Part shown: in pieces, positions 45,477 to 54,639 of the stretch
Layout: every line of letters starts with the position of its first letter
Numbering within the stretch: position 1 is the first letter of the stretch
Assembly: GCA_018818835.1 (NCBI GenBank)
Contig: JAHIRD010000148.1
Location: 62,001 to 126,000, forward strand
DNA length: 64,000 nucleotides
Direction of reading: 5' to 3'
Source of the DNA: Pseudomonadota bacterium
GTDB lineage: Bacteria; Desulfobacterota; Desulfobacteria; Desulfobacterales; Desulfolunaceae
Program-made: the position numbers and the translations under genes
Notes under the pieces: generated by a model
Databases searched by the model: none
What the model was told of the DNA's origin: nothing
What the model saw: only the letters and a program-made list of their open reading frames with translations

Positions 45477-45586
45477 GGTTTTGTTCCTGTATGATTTCAG
45501 CGTGAATATTCAAGTGCGAAGCTCTATATGCAAGCATGTAAAGGTCATGGGTGATTGTCTGAACAATGGCTTCCAAACGTCTTTAT

Positions 45587-46543
45587 TCAGCAGGCCATGG
45601 TTTCCCTTATTCCGAAGGTTCTTTCCACACTGACCACCGTGGTCAGGGACAGGCAATTGATTCCCTTTGAATTGAAAAAGGCCCGAAGGGGCCTGCCCGG
45701 ACCAACCTCAATGATGTTCGTAGCGCGCCCTGATAGCATGTCCATGTTTTCCAGCCAATTTACCGGGGCTGCGATTTGGGAGACAAGATCATTCAGAACC
45801 TCCGTTGCCTTGGTCGAATGGAAGCCTCCTCTGAAGTTGGATGTCACGGTATGGGCATTTTTAAAATTAAAACTGTTTGAAAAATGGAGAAGAATCTCTT
45901 TGAAATCCTCTTTGATAACAGCCATGAACCGGCTGTGAAAGGCAGCACTGACCGTAAGAGGCACAAAGCGGATTCCTTTTCCCATGGATGAATGACTCAG
46001 TTTTCTTTCAATGGTTTTCAGAGCAGTCGTATCACCGCTCAAGACAATCTGATTTTCTGAGTTGATGTTGGCAATATCCACGTCAAGACCCCAAATAAGG
46101 TCCCGGAGATCGCCCATATTAATATCATCTGAAATTAATGCCGCCATACCTCCAATCCCTTCGGGACAAGCGATCTGCATTAATTTCCCCCGTGCGTTGA
46201 CAATCTTTACCGCGTCATTAAGGGGGACCACGCCAGCGGCCACAAGGGCGGTGTACTCCCCAAGACTATGTCCCCCGAAATAGCTGGGGGAAAAGGGAAA
46301 ACGGTTCACCAGGCTTTGATACATGGCGATTTCCGTTGTAAGAATACAAGGCTGCGCATATTCGGTCATATGAAGCAGGGGATCGTCTCCAAAACACAGG
46401 GCTGCCACATCCCAGCCCAAAGCATCCGAGGCTTCTTCAAAACATAACTTTGCATCTAAAAATGTGTTGTAAAAATCCAGCCCCATTCCATGCCGTTGAG
46501 AACCCTGGCCCGGAAAGACAACGGCCGATATTGTTTTGTTCAT
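45587..46543 (-). CDS. Malonyl-CoA:ACP transacylase (FabD-like)
   Basis: 318 aa. PGQGSQ at the N-terminus, active-site Ser93 in GHSLGEY, His203 in AAFHSRFM. Loads malonyl units on the ACP. First gene of the FAS operon, about 80 nt downstream of the sigma-54-like promoter. A 110-nt gap without obvious features separates it from the enoyl reductase gene. Confidence 0.88.
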   Translation of the reverse strand: MNKTISAVVFPGQGSQRHGMGLDFYNTFLDAKLCFEEASDALGWDVAALCFGDDPLLHMTEYAQPCILTTEIAMYQSLVNRFPFSPSYFGGHSLGEYTALVAAGVVPLNDAVKIVNARGKLMQIACPEGIGGMAALISDDINMGDLRDLIWGLDVDIANINSENQIVLSGDTTALKTIERKLSHSSMGKGIRFVPLTVSAAFHSRFMAVIKEDFKEILLHFSNSFNFKNAHTVTSNFRGGFHSTKATEVLNDLVSQIAAPVNWLENMDMLSGRATNIIEVGPGRPLRAFFNSKGINCLSLTTVVSVERTFGIRETMAC

Positions 46544-46632
46544 GTTTAATCCTTACGTTTTATTAAAGCTCATGGTCACGCATCACAGGGTACACAGCGT
46601 GCACCGCATCGTGGTTTAGGCTGACTCACCTT

Positions 46633-46648
46633 TACAAGACCTGTGCCA
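46633..46648 (-). promoter_or_regulatory. Candidate sigma-54 promoter for the FAS operon
   Basis: The minus strand reads TGGCACAGGTCTTGTA, matching TGGCAC-N5-TTGCW except for T in place of C at -12. Correct spacing, correct direction, and a sigma-54 activator gene next door. Confidence 0.65.
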
Positions 46649-46689
46649 CTCTGAAGAAGAGTTTATTAGTTGCTTGATATCATTTACAA

Positions 46690-46708
46690 AATTAAAACGT
46701 TTTTAATT
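46690..46708. promoter_or_regulatory. Palindrome, possible activator site
   Basis: AATTAAAACGTTTTTAATT, nearly perfect dyad symmetry about 45 bp upstream of the sigma-54-like box and about 105 bp before the activator gene. A fit for an enhancer-binding site, though its AT content makes chance possible. Confidence 0.4.
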
Positions 46709-46812
46709 GTTATTGATTTTTTTTTCTATTTGGTGTTTTTTCATGGTCTGTACACACCTTATGCATGGCATGAACATTTTTTCACATCATCAATCTGATC
46801 GGACACATTTAA

Positions 46813-48297
46813 ATGGCTGAAAAAATAACATTGGACCCACTGGACAGGGACTATATTATCTTGATCAAGGAAGCGGGTTTGTGCAATCCCTTCAGTGACA
46901 AACGATTTGAACTGGATTCCAAGATCATCGGAGGGCATACCGGCCTGTCCAGACCCCAGATCACCAACCGGATGATCGAGGCGGTCACCCAGAAAATCAA
47001 TGATTTGAAAAACAAGGGCATTCGTGACATCAACAGCGTGGCTGAACAGGATCGTCTGGAGGTTGAAACATTATTTCTGTTTGATTTTTTTTATCGATTC
47101 CGGGGCAACTTTGATGATCTGATTCAGGAACAGATGGAAGCCGATGAGAGAACCGTCAAGCTGCCCTTTGCAGCCCAGGCAAAAGAATATCTTGAAAAAT
47201 GGGGATTTGACAACGAAAGCATCCAGAGTACCTTTGAAGAAGCTTACCAGCTAAGACGGGCCTTTTTCTTCATCAACCGTAATATCATCGGTAAGAGTCC
47301 GGTTATGAAAAAACTCCGGGTGGATTTATGGAACAATATTTTCACACACAATATCAATATCTACCGCAAATATCTCAGAAACAAGATGGAGGATTTCTCG
47401 ACCCTGATCCTGGGCCGGACCGGAACAGGCAAAGGGGCCGTTGCAGCCGCCATCGGTCAATCGGGATATATTCCCTTTGATATGAAGAAATTGAGATTCC
47501 GGGACAGTTTCACCACGTTTTTTATGCCCATCAACCTGTCCCAGTTCCCTGAAACCCTCATTGAATCCGAATTGTTCGGCCACAGAAAAGGTGCTTTCAC
47601 AGGTGCTGTGGAAAATTACGAAGGCGTGTTCAAACGCTGCACCACCCATGGATCGATTTTCCTTGACGAAATCGGCGATATTTCCATGCCGGTGCAGGTC
47701 AAACTGCTCCAGGTGCTCCAGGAAAGGTTCTTCTATCCTGTGGGCAGCACCCGGAAAGAACGGTTTTCAGGACGGGTCATTGCCGCAACCAATATGCCCA
47801 TCAACAAACTAAGAAGCGAGGGTGTTTTTCGGGACGATTTTTATTACAGGCTCTGCTCGGATGTGATCACGGTGCCCACACTTTTCGAAAGGCTCCAGGC
47901 CGATCCTGCCGAGCTCAAGGATCTTTTGTCTTTTATTGTCAAGCGCATGATCGGCAAAGACTCTCCCGAGTTGGTGGAGATGGTCCGGGATGTGATCGAT
48001 GCCAGGCTGGGTAGGGACTACCCCTGGCCAGGTAATGTCCGGGAACTTGAACAATGCGTCCGACGGGTTCTTCTCAAACTGGATTACGAAGGAGATACCA
48101 TCACCGTGGGCCAAGACCTGGAATCCCTTTTGAAAGACGGATTTGAAAAAGGCACCATCTCGGCCCAGCACCTGACCCAGGGCTACTGCAAGCTTCTCTA
48201 TCAACGCCACGGAACCTTTGAAGAAGTCTCACGAAGAACCCAGCTTGACCGGCGCACCGTAAATAAATACATACGGGAATGGGACCAGGGTGAGTGA
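46813..48297 (+). CDS. Sigma-54-dependent transcriptional activator
   Basis: 494 aa. The N-terminal 170 residues are a helical domain I cannot assign; no receiver, GAF or PAS is visible. The AAA+ domain (about 185-420) has Walker A GRTGTGKGAVA, the sigma-54 contact loop GAFTGA, Walker B GSIFLDEIGD and RDDFYYRL. The C-terminus is a Fis-like HTH (TFEEVSRRTQLDRRTVNKYI). Divergent from the FAS operon, whose promoter is sigma-54-like, so it very probably drives that operon. The signal sensed is unknown. Confidence 0.87.
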   Translation: MAEKITLDPLDRDYIILIKEAGLCNPFSDKRFELDSKIIGGHTGLSRPQITNRMIEAVTQKINDLKNKGIRDINSVAEQDRLEVETLFLFDFFYRFRGNFDDLIQEQMEADERTVKLPFAAQAKEYLEKWGFDNESIQSTFEEAYQLRRAFFFINRNIIGKSPVMKKLRVDLWNNIFTHNINIYRKYLRNKMEDFSTLILGRTGTGKGAVAAAIGQSGYIPFDMKKLRFRDSFTTFFMPINLSQFPETLIESELFGHRKGAFTGAVENYEGVFKRCTTHGSIFLDEIGDISMPVQVKLLQVLQERFFYPVGSTRKERFSGRVIAATNMPINKLRSEGVFRDDFYYRLCSDVITVPTLFERLQADPAELKDLLSFIVKRMIGKDSPELVEMVRDVIDARLGRDYPWPGNVRELEQCVRRVLLKLDYEGDTITVGQDLESLLKDGFEKGTISAQHLTQGYCKLLYQRHGTFEEVSRRTQLDRRTVNKYIREWDQGE

Positions 48298-48330
48298 GGG
48301 GTCTGGTCAGGTTTTAATCCCTTCAAACAA

Positions 48331-48350
48331 GGGCACGGCACGCCGTGCCC
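48331..48350. repeat. REP-like GC-rich hairpin
   Basis: GGGCACGG-CACG-CCGTGCCC followed by CCTAC, a common form of dispersed intergenic repeat. Between two convergent genes. Confidence 0.5.
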
Positions 48351-48449
48351 CTACATCGATTGACCCGGAATCAATATCATAAACGCCAAATATTAACATC
48401 CAACCATCAACATTGAATGAAGGGCGTTGACGTTGGACGTTAAACTTTT

Positions 48450-48516
48450 CATAAGTCCCAAGTGTCTTATGGGTCCCATGAGACCCATAAGACATATAGG
48501 AACCATGGGACTTATG
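48450..48516. repeat. Nested inverted repeat between convergent genes
   Basis: Outer arms CATAAGTCCC/GGGACTTATG enclose inner arms GTCTTATGGGTC/GACCCATAAGAC with a 6-nt loop. A long cruciform or RNA hairpin, possibly a terminator for both genes or a dispersed repeat. Confidence 0.6.
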
Positions 48517-48534
48517 CCATTTTATTTCGTGACA

Positions 48535-51500
48535 TCAAAATTCACAGCTGATGGCACCCAGATAGGTGTCTTCGAACCGTGCTTTGGTCAGGGGCTGGGT
48601 AACCGATTCAGGGGGTGATCCCCAGGTCCAGTAGCTGAAGTCAATATCACCGTTTGGAAGCTCAGTGACTTTGCTTCGAAGGGCGATAAAATGTTTACCC
48701 TTTCCTTTTTGCTTTGCAGGCCGGATCATATTTGTGTCGATATTCATGACAATTTTCCGGTTTGCCGTGGGGTTCAATTTCTTGGCATGGTCAAGATCAA
48801 TGGTTTTGAGATTGGGTGGGGTGTCATCGGTAATATTTGAAAAAAGACCCGTTGCACGGAACCAGCTTGCAACTTCTCCGCCGGTTGTCCCGCCTGAAAA
48901 ATCTTCCTGGGGCGTGCCCTCAAAGTCAAAGAATCCGTTTTCGGAATCACGCAGGGCACTCATCACCATCCAGTCCGCAGGGGGCACCACAGGGTTCATC
49001 TTTCCGGCCAGAACCTTATAATCCTGTGCCCTTAAATCTGATCCGGCTTTAACGGTGAGGGTTCCAATGGCTGCTTCTCCGTTTTCGTATATGGCGATGC
49101 CATAGCGGGCAAAGGAGACGGGGTCGGCTTCGATCCAGATGTTGAAAAATACTGCCGGGCCGCAAACACCGATGGACCCCTGGTTGACCTTGTCAGGATC
49201 GTTGATCAGGGTGATCAGGCCATCGGCCACATCGCTGCGGTCGAGATTGGTCCATTTACCGCTGCCAGTTCCTTTCTTGAAGGCATTGACCAGGGCAATG
49301 GCAACGGGAAGGTCTTTGGTCCTATCAGGGCGGGCTTTGGGTTTTGTGTCAGCACTCAGGCCAAAAAAATCGGCCACGGCAGCTGTGAGGGTACTCTCCC
49401 CGTCAGTGGGCCGGGCATCCACTTCCACCTTCTCTCCGGTGGGCCGGTTGACTTTGACCGATGCTTTATTGTCACCCGCTGCCTTTGTAATATCCTTGAC
49501 CTCGTCGGTGGTGGTTGCCTTGGGCGGATTTGTTGTGCCTGAACCCACAAGGCCCCGGATGGCCGTTTCAGTGAGCTGGCTGGCTTGTGCATCATTGATC
49601 AAGCCGTCTTTTCGAGCGGTTTGAATGGTCCGCATGGCCTTGTCAATGTCTTTGACCATTTTGCCCTGGAGAGCCAGATCAGCCGCCTTTGTTCCGAAGG
49701 TGGTGGCCGTTGAAAATGCCTGCTCAAGGGCCGCCGCAACATTTTTCTGTGTGCCTTCAAGTCCAGCCATATCCCTGAAAATTCCGCTTTGACCCAAGAG
49801 TGTAAGTACACCGGCAAGGCCGGCAGGATCGGGTGCTGCCGGAGCTGACTGCATGGCGATGATGGGAGACGGAAAATCTTTGGTTTCAAGGTTCGGGGGC
49901 TCAGCCCTGCGTGTATCCATGGAAACAGGAAGAATGGCCGGCGGTGAATCGGGAATGGGGGATTCTTCCCAGCGCCAGAATCGCGTCTCATCTTTGATCT
50001 CACAGGAATTGCATGCACCCTTGACAGCCTCTGCATAGACACCCCGTGTGGGCAGGGCAACCCGTGACGGTTCAATGGGTGTGTTGGGTTCATAGTGTTC
50101 AAGGAGATTGATGGGATTTTCAGCATCCTGATTAAAGGTGGGGTCAAGGTGATAACCCCAGGACACCGGCATGACCAGGCAATTGCCCACAATGCCGATC
50201 AGTTCATTTTCAACCACACTTGCCACGGAACGGCCTCCGGCGTTGGGAGCCTGGAATCCGTCCAGAAGCATGTATCGTCTGGCATCACTCATTCTGTACC
50301 AGATGATATGATGATAGCGCTCAATGTGTTCATTGAGGTAATCCAGAAGATTTCGTGCCAACTCTTTATCTTCTTCGCGAGGATTTCGGAGCTCACGTCG
50401 ATTCAAGGGGGTCTGGATCCGGACATCATCATAACCTGTCAGATCATTTTTTATGGAACGGCTTGCGAACAGGTAATCCTGGTGATGGGCTGTGGTATAG
50501 GACATTGAGCCTGATTCAACGATTACCCTGGATCCGGCCGGCAGGGCATCAACCACAAAAGGCAAGCCAGGGAGCAGCAATCGCGAACTGATGATTACGG
50601 CCTTGATGTCTGCCCTGTTCACGGGATCAGGATCCTTTTGCATGCGCAGGGTGACATAGAGTTCCCGGTCATTTCTGAAGGTTGTTATCAATGTGGGATC
50701 AACATTCAGGTTGACCAGGCTGCCGTCATTTTTTAAGGCTTCAATCCTCAATTGTCCCACCACGGTACTGGCAATTTTGGACCCCATATGTTCAAGAAAG
50801 ATACGATCCTTATAGTTTTGATTTTTTAAATAACTGTTATAAAAATCCTGGGGTGTAAATCCGAATAATTTGAGCAGGGGGGACCATGAGTTTGGATCGA
50901 ATTCATCGTTTTCATCATCCTTTGGCCGGGCAATCTGGAAGCGGAGCCGTAAATCCCCATCCACGGAAAGCAGTTGCTCATCTGCATATCTTCCCAAGGG
51001 GAAATCACTGCCTTCGTAATTGTTTTCAATTCGATCCAGAGCACCAAAACCCCGGCGTAATGCCCGGGGTACCCAGGGAGAAATGGTGTCTTTCCACCGA
51101 AGGGCCTTGTCATCTGTAAACCAGCTCATCATCAAAGGCACAAAAAGGCATTCCTGGACATCGGTCAATCGGTGGCGGAGCAGGAGGTGACGGAGGACTT
51201 CAAAATACTGAATGGTTATGGCGTGGCAATGATTGTAGTTTGCCACGGTTTCTGTGGTGGCCCTGACCCGTTCTCCCTGCTGGACGGTTTGAACCACGGA
51301 CGAACGCTGGCTGCGAACAGAAGACGCGCTCTGAATGGTCCGATCCCTCAGTTGGTTAAGGGCACTGGCGGCCGTGCTTCGGGAAGAATTCTGCCAGGAA
51401 CTGCTGCTGGCACTGGCATGACCACCTCCCACACCCAGCAGGCCTCCAACAGGCCCCAGGATGGCACCAATGCCAATACCGCCGGCCACGCTGCCCGAAG

Positions 51501-53190
51501 AGGATTTGGACCCCCCACGCATACTTTCATTGACCGTGCCGCTGACCACATCACTGATGTCCCGGTCCCGGCTGATGGATGCATCAAGGGACTCTCGTTC
51601 TTCAAGTATTTCACTTCGGGTTGCTGATTCACGACGTTCCCAGTCAATAACGGAAATTTGTTTTTTCTGGCCAGGGGCCAGGGGAAGGCTGTACAGGAGA
51701 TTTCCCATGGAATAGCCGTCGGCCACCCATTCCTGCTTGAAACGAAGGACATGCCCATGGGCGATGGTGCAGGCCTGATAGATGGTGGGATCATCATCCC
51801 AATCCACAATATTGCTGCAATTTAATGGTTTTCGACTGGGTTGTTTCACCGCTATACGACCGAGTATCTTTTGAAGTTCCACATGGTTGGTACGATTTAT
51901 GGATTTCATAATTGTGGCCATGGAAAAGCCATCAGGATCTCGTGCCAACGTTTTCAGGATTTCGGCATTGACTTTTATCCCTTCAAGCTGTCCGATTTCA
52001 ATCCCTTCCGTGGCATTGATCGTACCCATGTTAGCAGAGTACAACATCGTGCGTTCCATGTTTCTCACAGTTGTCTGTTCTTTTAGCAATCCCAGGATTT
52101 TCGTGATATCGATATTGGGTTGCTCCCTTAAAGTAAAACCCTTAATCGACGGTTCTGTGGTCCTGACAACGTAGGAGTAGGTAAACTCTTCCAGGGTTCG
52201 GTCCGGTTTGGTGAAATCCACGCAGCGTCCTGCACCGGGATCTGAAGAGAATGTCCCATCGGCCCGGGCAAGGTCTGTGTTGTCCGGTGAACGGGGGGGC
52301 TCAGTCGATGCTTTCTGTTCACACTCATCGCCGTATTTTTCTCCAGGGCAGGGAAGGTCTACTGGTAAAAGTATGGATTTTGGGAATTCTCCATCTTCAA
52401 GATGAATGATAATGTTTTGCATGTCATCACCTAGGGCCACAGCTGCATGGGCCGCTGTGTAATTTCCCAGGGGATAGGGTCCTGTAAAATTACCTTGGAC
52501 ATCGGTGTTGGCGACGACAAGGGCAAAAAAATCCTTATCTTTTGGATTGTCGACCTGTGATCCCCAAATGACAACCTGGAGAGACGGAACCGTTCTACCC
52601 CCTTCATCAAAGACGCGGCCTCTGATTCTGGAAGGTTTACCTGCATTGGGGTCGTCGTTGGCCAGTGTTTTTCCGTATGTCCGTGGAGCGACTTTGAACT
52701 CAAGTTGATGGGGCAATGTTTTGACTGTTTTGACTTCACTGTGGACGATCAGGCCATCCGGGGTAAACACTTCAAAGGTTAAATTTTCATCAAGCTTGTC
52801 TTTGGGAGGTAAAACAATTTCTGTTTTCCCATCTGTTGATGTAAAACCAGTGGCGACGAAGGGTATGATGGCCTGGTCTTCATCCATACGGTTGCCCGAT
52901 GCCATGACTCTAAACCCGATATAGTCGCCAGCCTTATCGATGGGGCTGAGAACAACGCTGATTTTGAGTCCCTCACTCACACGTTCATCTTCTTTGGCTA
53001 TGGAAATTGAATCCCTGATTCCTTTCATGATGGTTTCCGATATGCCTCGAACATTTTCAATGTCTTCAATGTTTTTGAACGTTCCAATGGCATCCCTGTA
53101 CTTGAGAATGCGCTCTGCCAACGTATTGTCAATGCCGGGTAATGGGATTAAATCTTTGAGCGTCGCTGTATTGATATTGATTTTCGCCAT
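48535..53190 (-). CDS. Giant protein: HhH N-terminus and cysteine-protease-like C-terminus
   Basis: About 1551 aa from the ATG at 53190 (GGAGG 6 nt upstream). Residues 1-65 are a ComEA-like helix-hairpin-helix segment (INTATLKDLIPLPGI). A beta-rich part to about 420 follows, then a mid-region with SLPLAPGQKKQISVIDWERR, a long coiled region, a glycine-rich stretch (SVAGGIGIGAILGPVGGLLG) and a large unassigned region. The last 210 residues have Cys1343 in GSIGVCGPAVFF, His1500 in GKGKHFIAL and an acidic pair in NGDIDFSYWTWG, the order of a papain/C39-like fold. No signal peptide is evident. It may be an effector or toxin-like enzyme, or a self-processing protein. Function not recognised; the protease call is from motif order only. 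Confidence 0.7.
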   Translation of the reverse strand: MAKININTATLKDLIPLPGIDNTLAERILKYRDAIGTFKNIEDIENVRGISETIMKGIRDSISIAKEDERVSEGLKISVVLSPIDKAGDYIGFRVMASGNRMDEDQAIIPFVATGFTSTDGKTEIVLPPKDKLDENLTFEVFTPDGLIVHSEVKTVKTLPHQLEFKVAPRTYGKTLANDDPNAGKPSRIRGRVFDEGGRTVPSLQVVIWGSQVDNPKDKDFFALVVANTDVQGNFTGPYPLGNYTAAHAAVALGDDMQNIIIHLEDGEFPKSILLPVDLPCPGEKYGDECEQKASTEPPRSPDNTDLARADGTFSSDPGAGRCVDFTKPDRTLEEFTYSYVVRTTEPSIKGFTLREQPNIDITKILGLLKEQTTVRNMERTMLYSANMGTINATEGIEIGQLEGIKVNAEILKTLARDPDGFSMATIMKSINRTNHVELQKILGRIAVKQPSRKPLNCSNIVDWDDDPTIYQACTIAHGHVLRFKQEWVADGYSMGNLLYSLPLAPGQKKQISVIDWERRESATRSEILEERESLDASISRDRDISDVVSGTVNESMRGGSKSSSGSVAGGIGIGAILGPVGGLLGVGGGHASASSSSWQNSSRSTAASALNQLRDRTIQSASSVRSQRSSVVQTVQQGERVRATTETVANYNHCHAITIQYFEVLRHLLLRHRLTDVQECLFVPLMMSWFTDDKALRWKDTISPWVPRALRRGFGALDRIENNYEGSDFPLGRYADEQLLSVDGDLRLRFQIARPKDDENDEFDPNSWSPLLKLFGFTPQDFYNSYLKNQNYKDRIFLEHMGSKIASTVVGQLRIEALKNDGSLVNLNVDPTLITTFRNDRELYVTLRMQKDPDPVNRADIKAVIISSRLLLPGLPFVVDALPAGSRVIVESGSMSYTTAHHQDYLFASRSIKNDLTGYDDVRIQTPLNRRELRNPREEDKELARNLLDYLNEHIERYHHIIWYRMSDARRYMLLDGFQAPNAGGRSVASVVENELIGIVGNCLVMPVSWGYHLDPTFNQDAENPINLLEHYEPNTPIEPSRVALPTRGVYAEAVKGACNSCEIKDETRFWRWEESPIPDSPPAILPVSMDTRRAEPPNLETKDFPSPIIAMQSAPAAPDPAGLAGVLTLLGQSGIFRDMAGLEGTQKNVAAALEQAFSTATTFGTKAADLALQGKMVKDIDKAMRTIQTARKDGLINDAQASQLTETAIRGLVGSGTTNPPKATTTDEVKDITKAAGDNKASVKVNRPTGEKVEVDARPTDGESTLTAAVADFFGLSADTKPKARPDRTKDLPVAIALVNAFKKGTGSGKWTNLDRSDVADGLITLINDPDKVNQGSIGVCGPAVFFNIWIEADPVSFARYGIAIYENGEAAIGTLTVKAGSDLRAQDYKVLAGKMNPVVPPADWMVMSALRDSENGFFDFEGTPQEDFSGGTTGGEVASWFRATGLFSNITDDTPPNLKTIDLDHAKKLNPTANRKIVMNIDTNMIRPAKQKGKGKHFIALRSKVTELPNGDIDFSYWTWGSPPESVTQPLTKARFEDTYLGAISCEF

Positions 53191-53642
53191 GTCAGTCCTC
53201 CAAAATATTTTGGTGTACACGATAGATTAGAAATTTCGCCTCAAAAATTGCAACGTTGTGTGACTTTTTTCTTGGTAACAAAATAGTTAGATTGATAGTG
53301 TTAATGTAATACTTAATGTTTATAATAATGCGTTTATGGGGAATATAATGATGATCTGTGGTCTATATAATGATTGAGAATTATAGTCAAATTAATTTTT
53401 AAATCTGAATGTTATGTGATTATCCATATTATTTTATATGAAATAATATGCATAATTATTTTAGTGTTCTAATCATTGTGAGGCATGGTGTTTAAAAGAA
53501 TTGTGTAATCATATGCGTAACGTAATAAAATGACAGGAATTCTATGGTTATGTATCAGAGACACAAAACATGCATAGGTCTAAACATATCGGAAATGTGT
53601 TTGACAATATTCACATATATGTGAATGTAAAAGGGGGTAAAT
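53191..53642. other. AT-rich intergenic region
   Basis: About 450 very AT-rich bases upstream of the giant gene. No convincing hairpin, repeat or gene. Base composition is unlike the flanks, which may mark a junction of transferred DNA. Confidence 0.4.
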
Positions 53643-53774
53643 ATGGGACAAGATACAATATACATAGATTCTGATACTGAAAAAAAGCTTAACGCCATTA
53701 ATGTAAATCTTTATATGAACCGAATCGTGACCATGATTCAGCGGGCAGGTAGATGGACTCAACCCGGCCTTTGA
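53643..53774 (+). CDS. Small ORF, probably the cut-off 5' end of a gene
   Basis: 43 codons. A strong AAGGGGGT site precedes the ATG, and the first 20 residues (GQDTIYIDSDTEKKLNAIN) look genuine. From about 53698 the frame runs antisense through the signal peptidase 3' end and reads RAGRWTQPGL to a stop. Probably a truncated gene start left at a junction. Function unknown. Confidence 0.35.
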   Translation: MGQDTIYIDSDTEKKLNAINVNLYMNRIVTMIQRAGRWTQPGL

Positions 53775-54624
53775 TGTCGCACAGGGGAACCGGGCCGAAC
53801 TTGCGACTGTCCTGACTGTTATTCCGGTTGTCTCCCAGAACAAAACAATGGCCGTTGGGAATTTTCGTTTTTTGAAAATCAGGCATTTTATCTTGGGTCA
53901 GCATAATTCCATAGGTTGCAGAACCATTGATTTCGATTATCACTGTTCCGTCAACCTGTTTTCCCAAAGCCTTCAACGCGTCGTCATTGGCATCTCTATA
54001 GCCAAGGGGGCTGTCATTTATAAACACGACATTGTTTTTAATCTCAAGGGTATCCCCGGGCATGGCCACGATGCGTTTCATGAAATCCAGATGTCTCTTA
54101 TTGGGATTGATAAATATGACAACATCGCCGACTTCCGGAGAGTGTTTTCTGTACACAGCCTTGTTGATCAGCACAAAATCATGCTTTAATATGCCTGGCA
54201 CCATGCTGTTACTGGGTATCTTGTAGGCTTGAACCACATGGTCCCTGATGGTGTTGGCCAGATTCGTGGGATAGGTCACAGACACAATGATAAAGGCCAA
54301 ATAGATATACCAGCGGTTGTATTCTTTTAAAGTATAGGGTTTGTTGATTTTTTTTGCGGTGATAACCGCATCGATGAGGGCGTAAAAAAAGACAAACACC
54401 AGAATAAGTACAGAGCCTATCACCGCAGCTAAGGAAAATGACGATGTCCCCTGAGTCATGGACGACGAAATGATCGGTGCAAACACAAAGCTGATAAAAA
54501 AAAGAACCAGTCCTTTTTCTATTTTCCCACAATAAATATGACCCAGTCCGGTTGCAGCCAGCGACAGAAAGCCTGCCCACAAGGGACTTCGTGTTCCATC
54601 CATAATTTCATGATGATCGTACAT
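53698..54624 (-). CDS. lepB: Signal peptidase I with N-terminal multi-TM domain
   Basis: 308 aa. The catalytic half starts at PSNSMVPG (Ser140) with Lys183 in FMKRIVAMPGD, then GHCFVLGDNRNNSQDSRKFG. Before this is a 125-residue region with about three TMs (WAGFLSLAATGLGHIYCG), not part of standard LepB. It would cleave signal peptides on the outer face of the inner membrane. Last of three genes with an ECF sigma factor, which suggests inducible expression for envelope stress or a special exported substrate. AAGGAG box before the start. Confidence 0.87.
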   Translation of the reverse strand: MYDHHEIMDGTRSPLWAGFLSLAATGLGHIYCGKIEKGLVLFFISFVFAPIISSSMTQGTSSFSLAAVIGSVLILVFVFFYALIDAVITAKKINKPYTLKEYNRWYIYLAFIIVSVTYPTNLANTIRDHVVQAYKIPSNSMVPGILKHDFVLINKAVYRKHSPEVGDVVIFINPNKRHLDFMKRIVAMPGDTLEIKNNVVFINDSPLGYRDANDDALKALGKQVDGTVIIEINGSATYGIMLTQDKMPDFQKTKIPNGHCFVLGDNRNNSQDSRKFGPVPLCDIKGRVESIYLPAESWSRFGSYKDLH

Positions 54625-54639
54625 GGTTGTTTCTCCTTG

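Noticed and set aside
7141-46543. Reading the FAS block as an aryl-polyene or PUFA-type cluster
   Set aside because: An enoyl reductase is present, there is only one ketosynthase of the FabF type and no multidomain PUFA synthase; a saturated chain fits better.
46774-46790. Second sigma-54-like box (TGGCATGAACATTTTTT) before the activator gene
   Set aside because: No TTGC at the -12 position; only the -24 half fits.
49599-50192. 197-codon reverse frame within the giant gene
   Set aside because: Out of frame with the conserved-looking 1551-residue product, rich in Pro/Arg/Ser as expected for a shadow frame.
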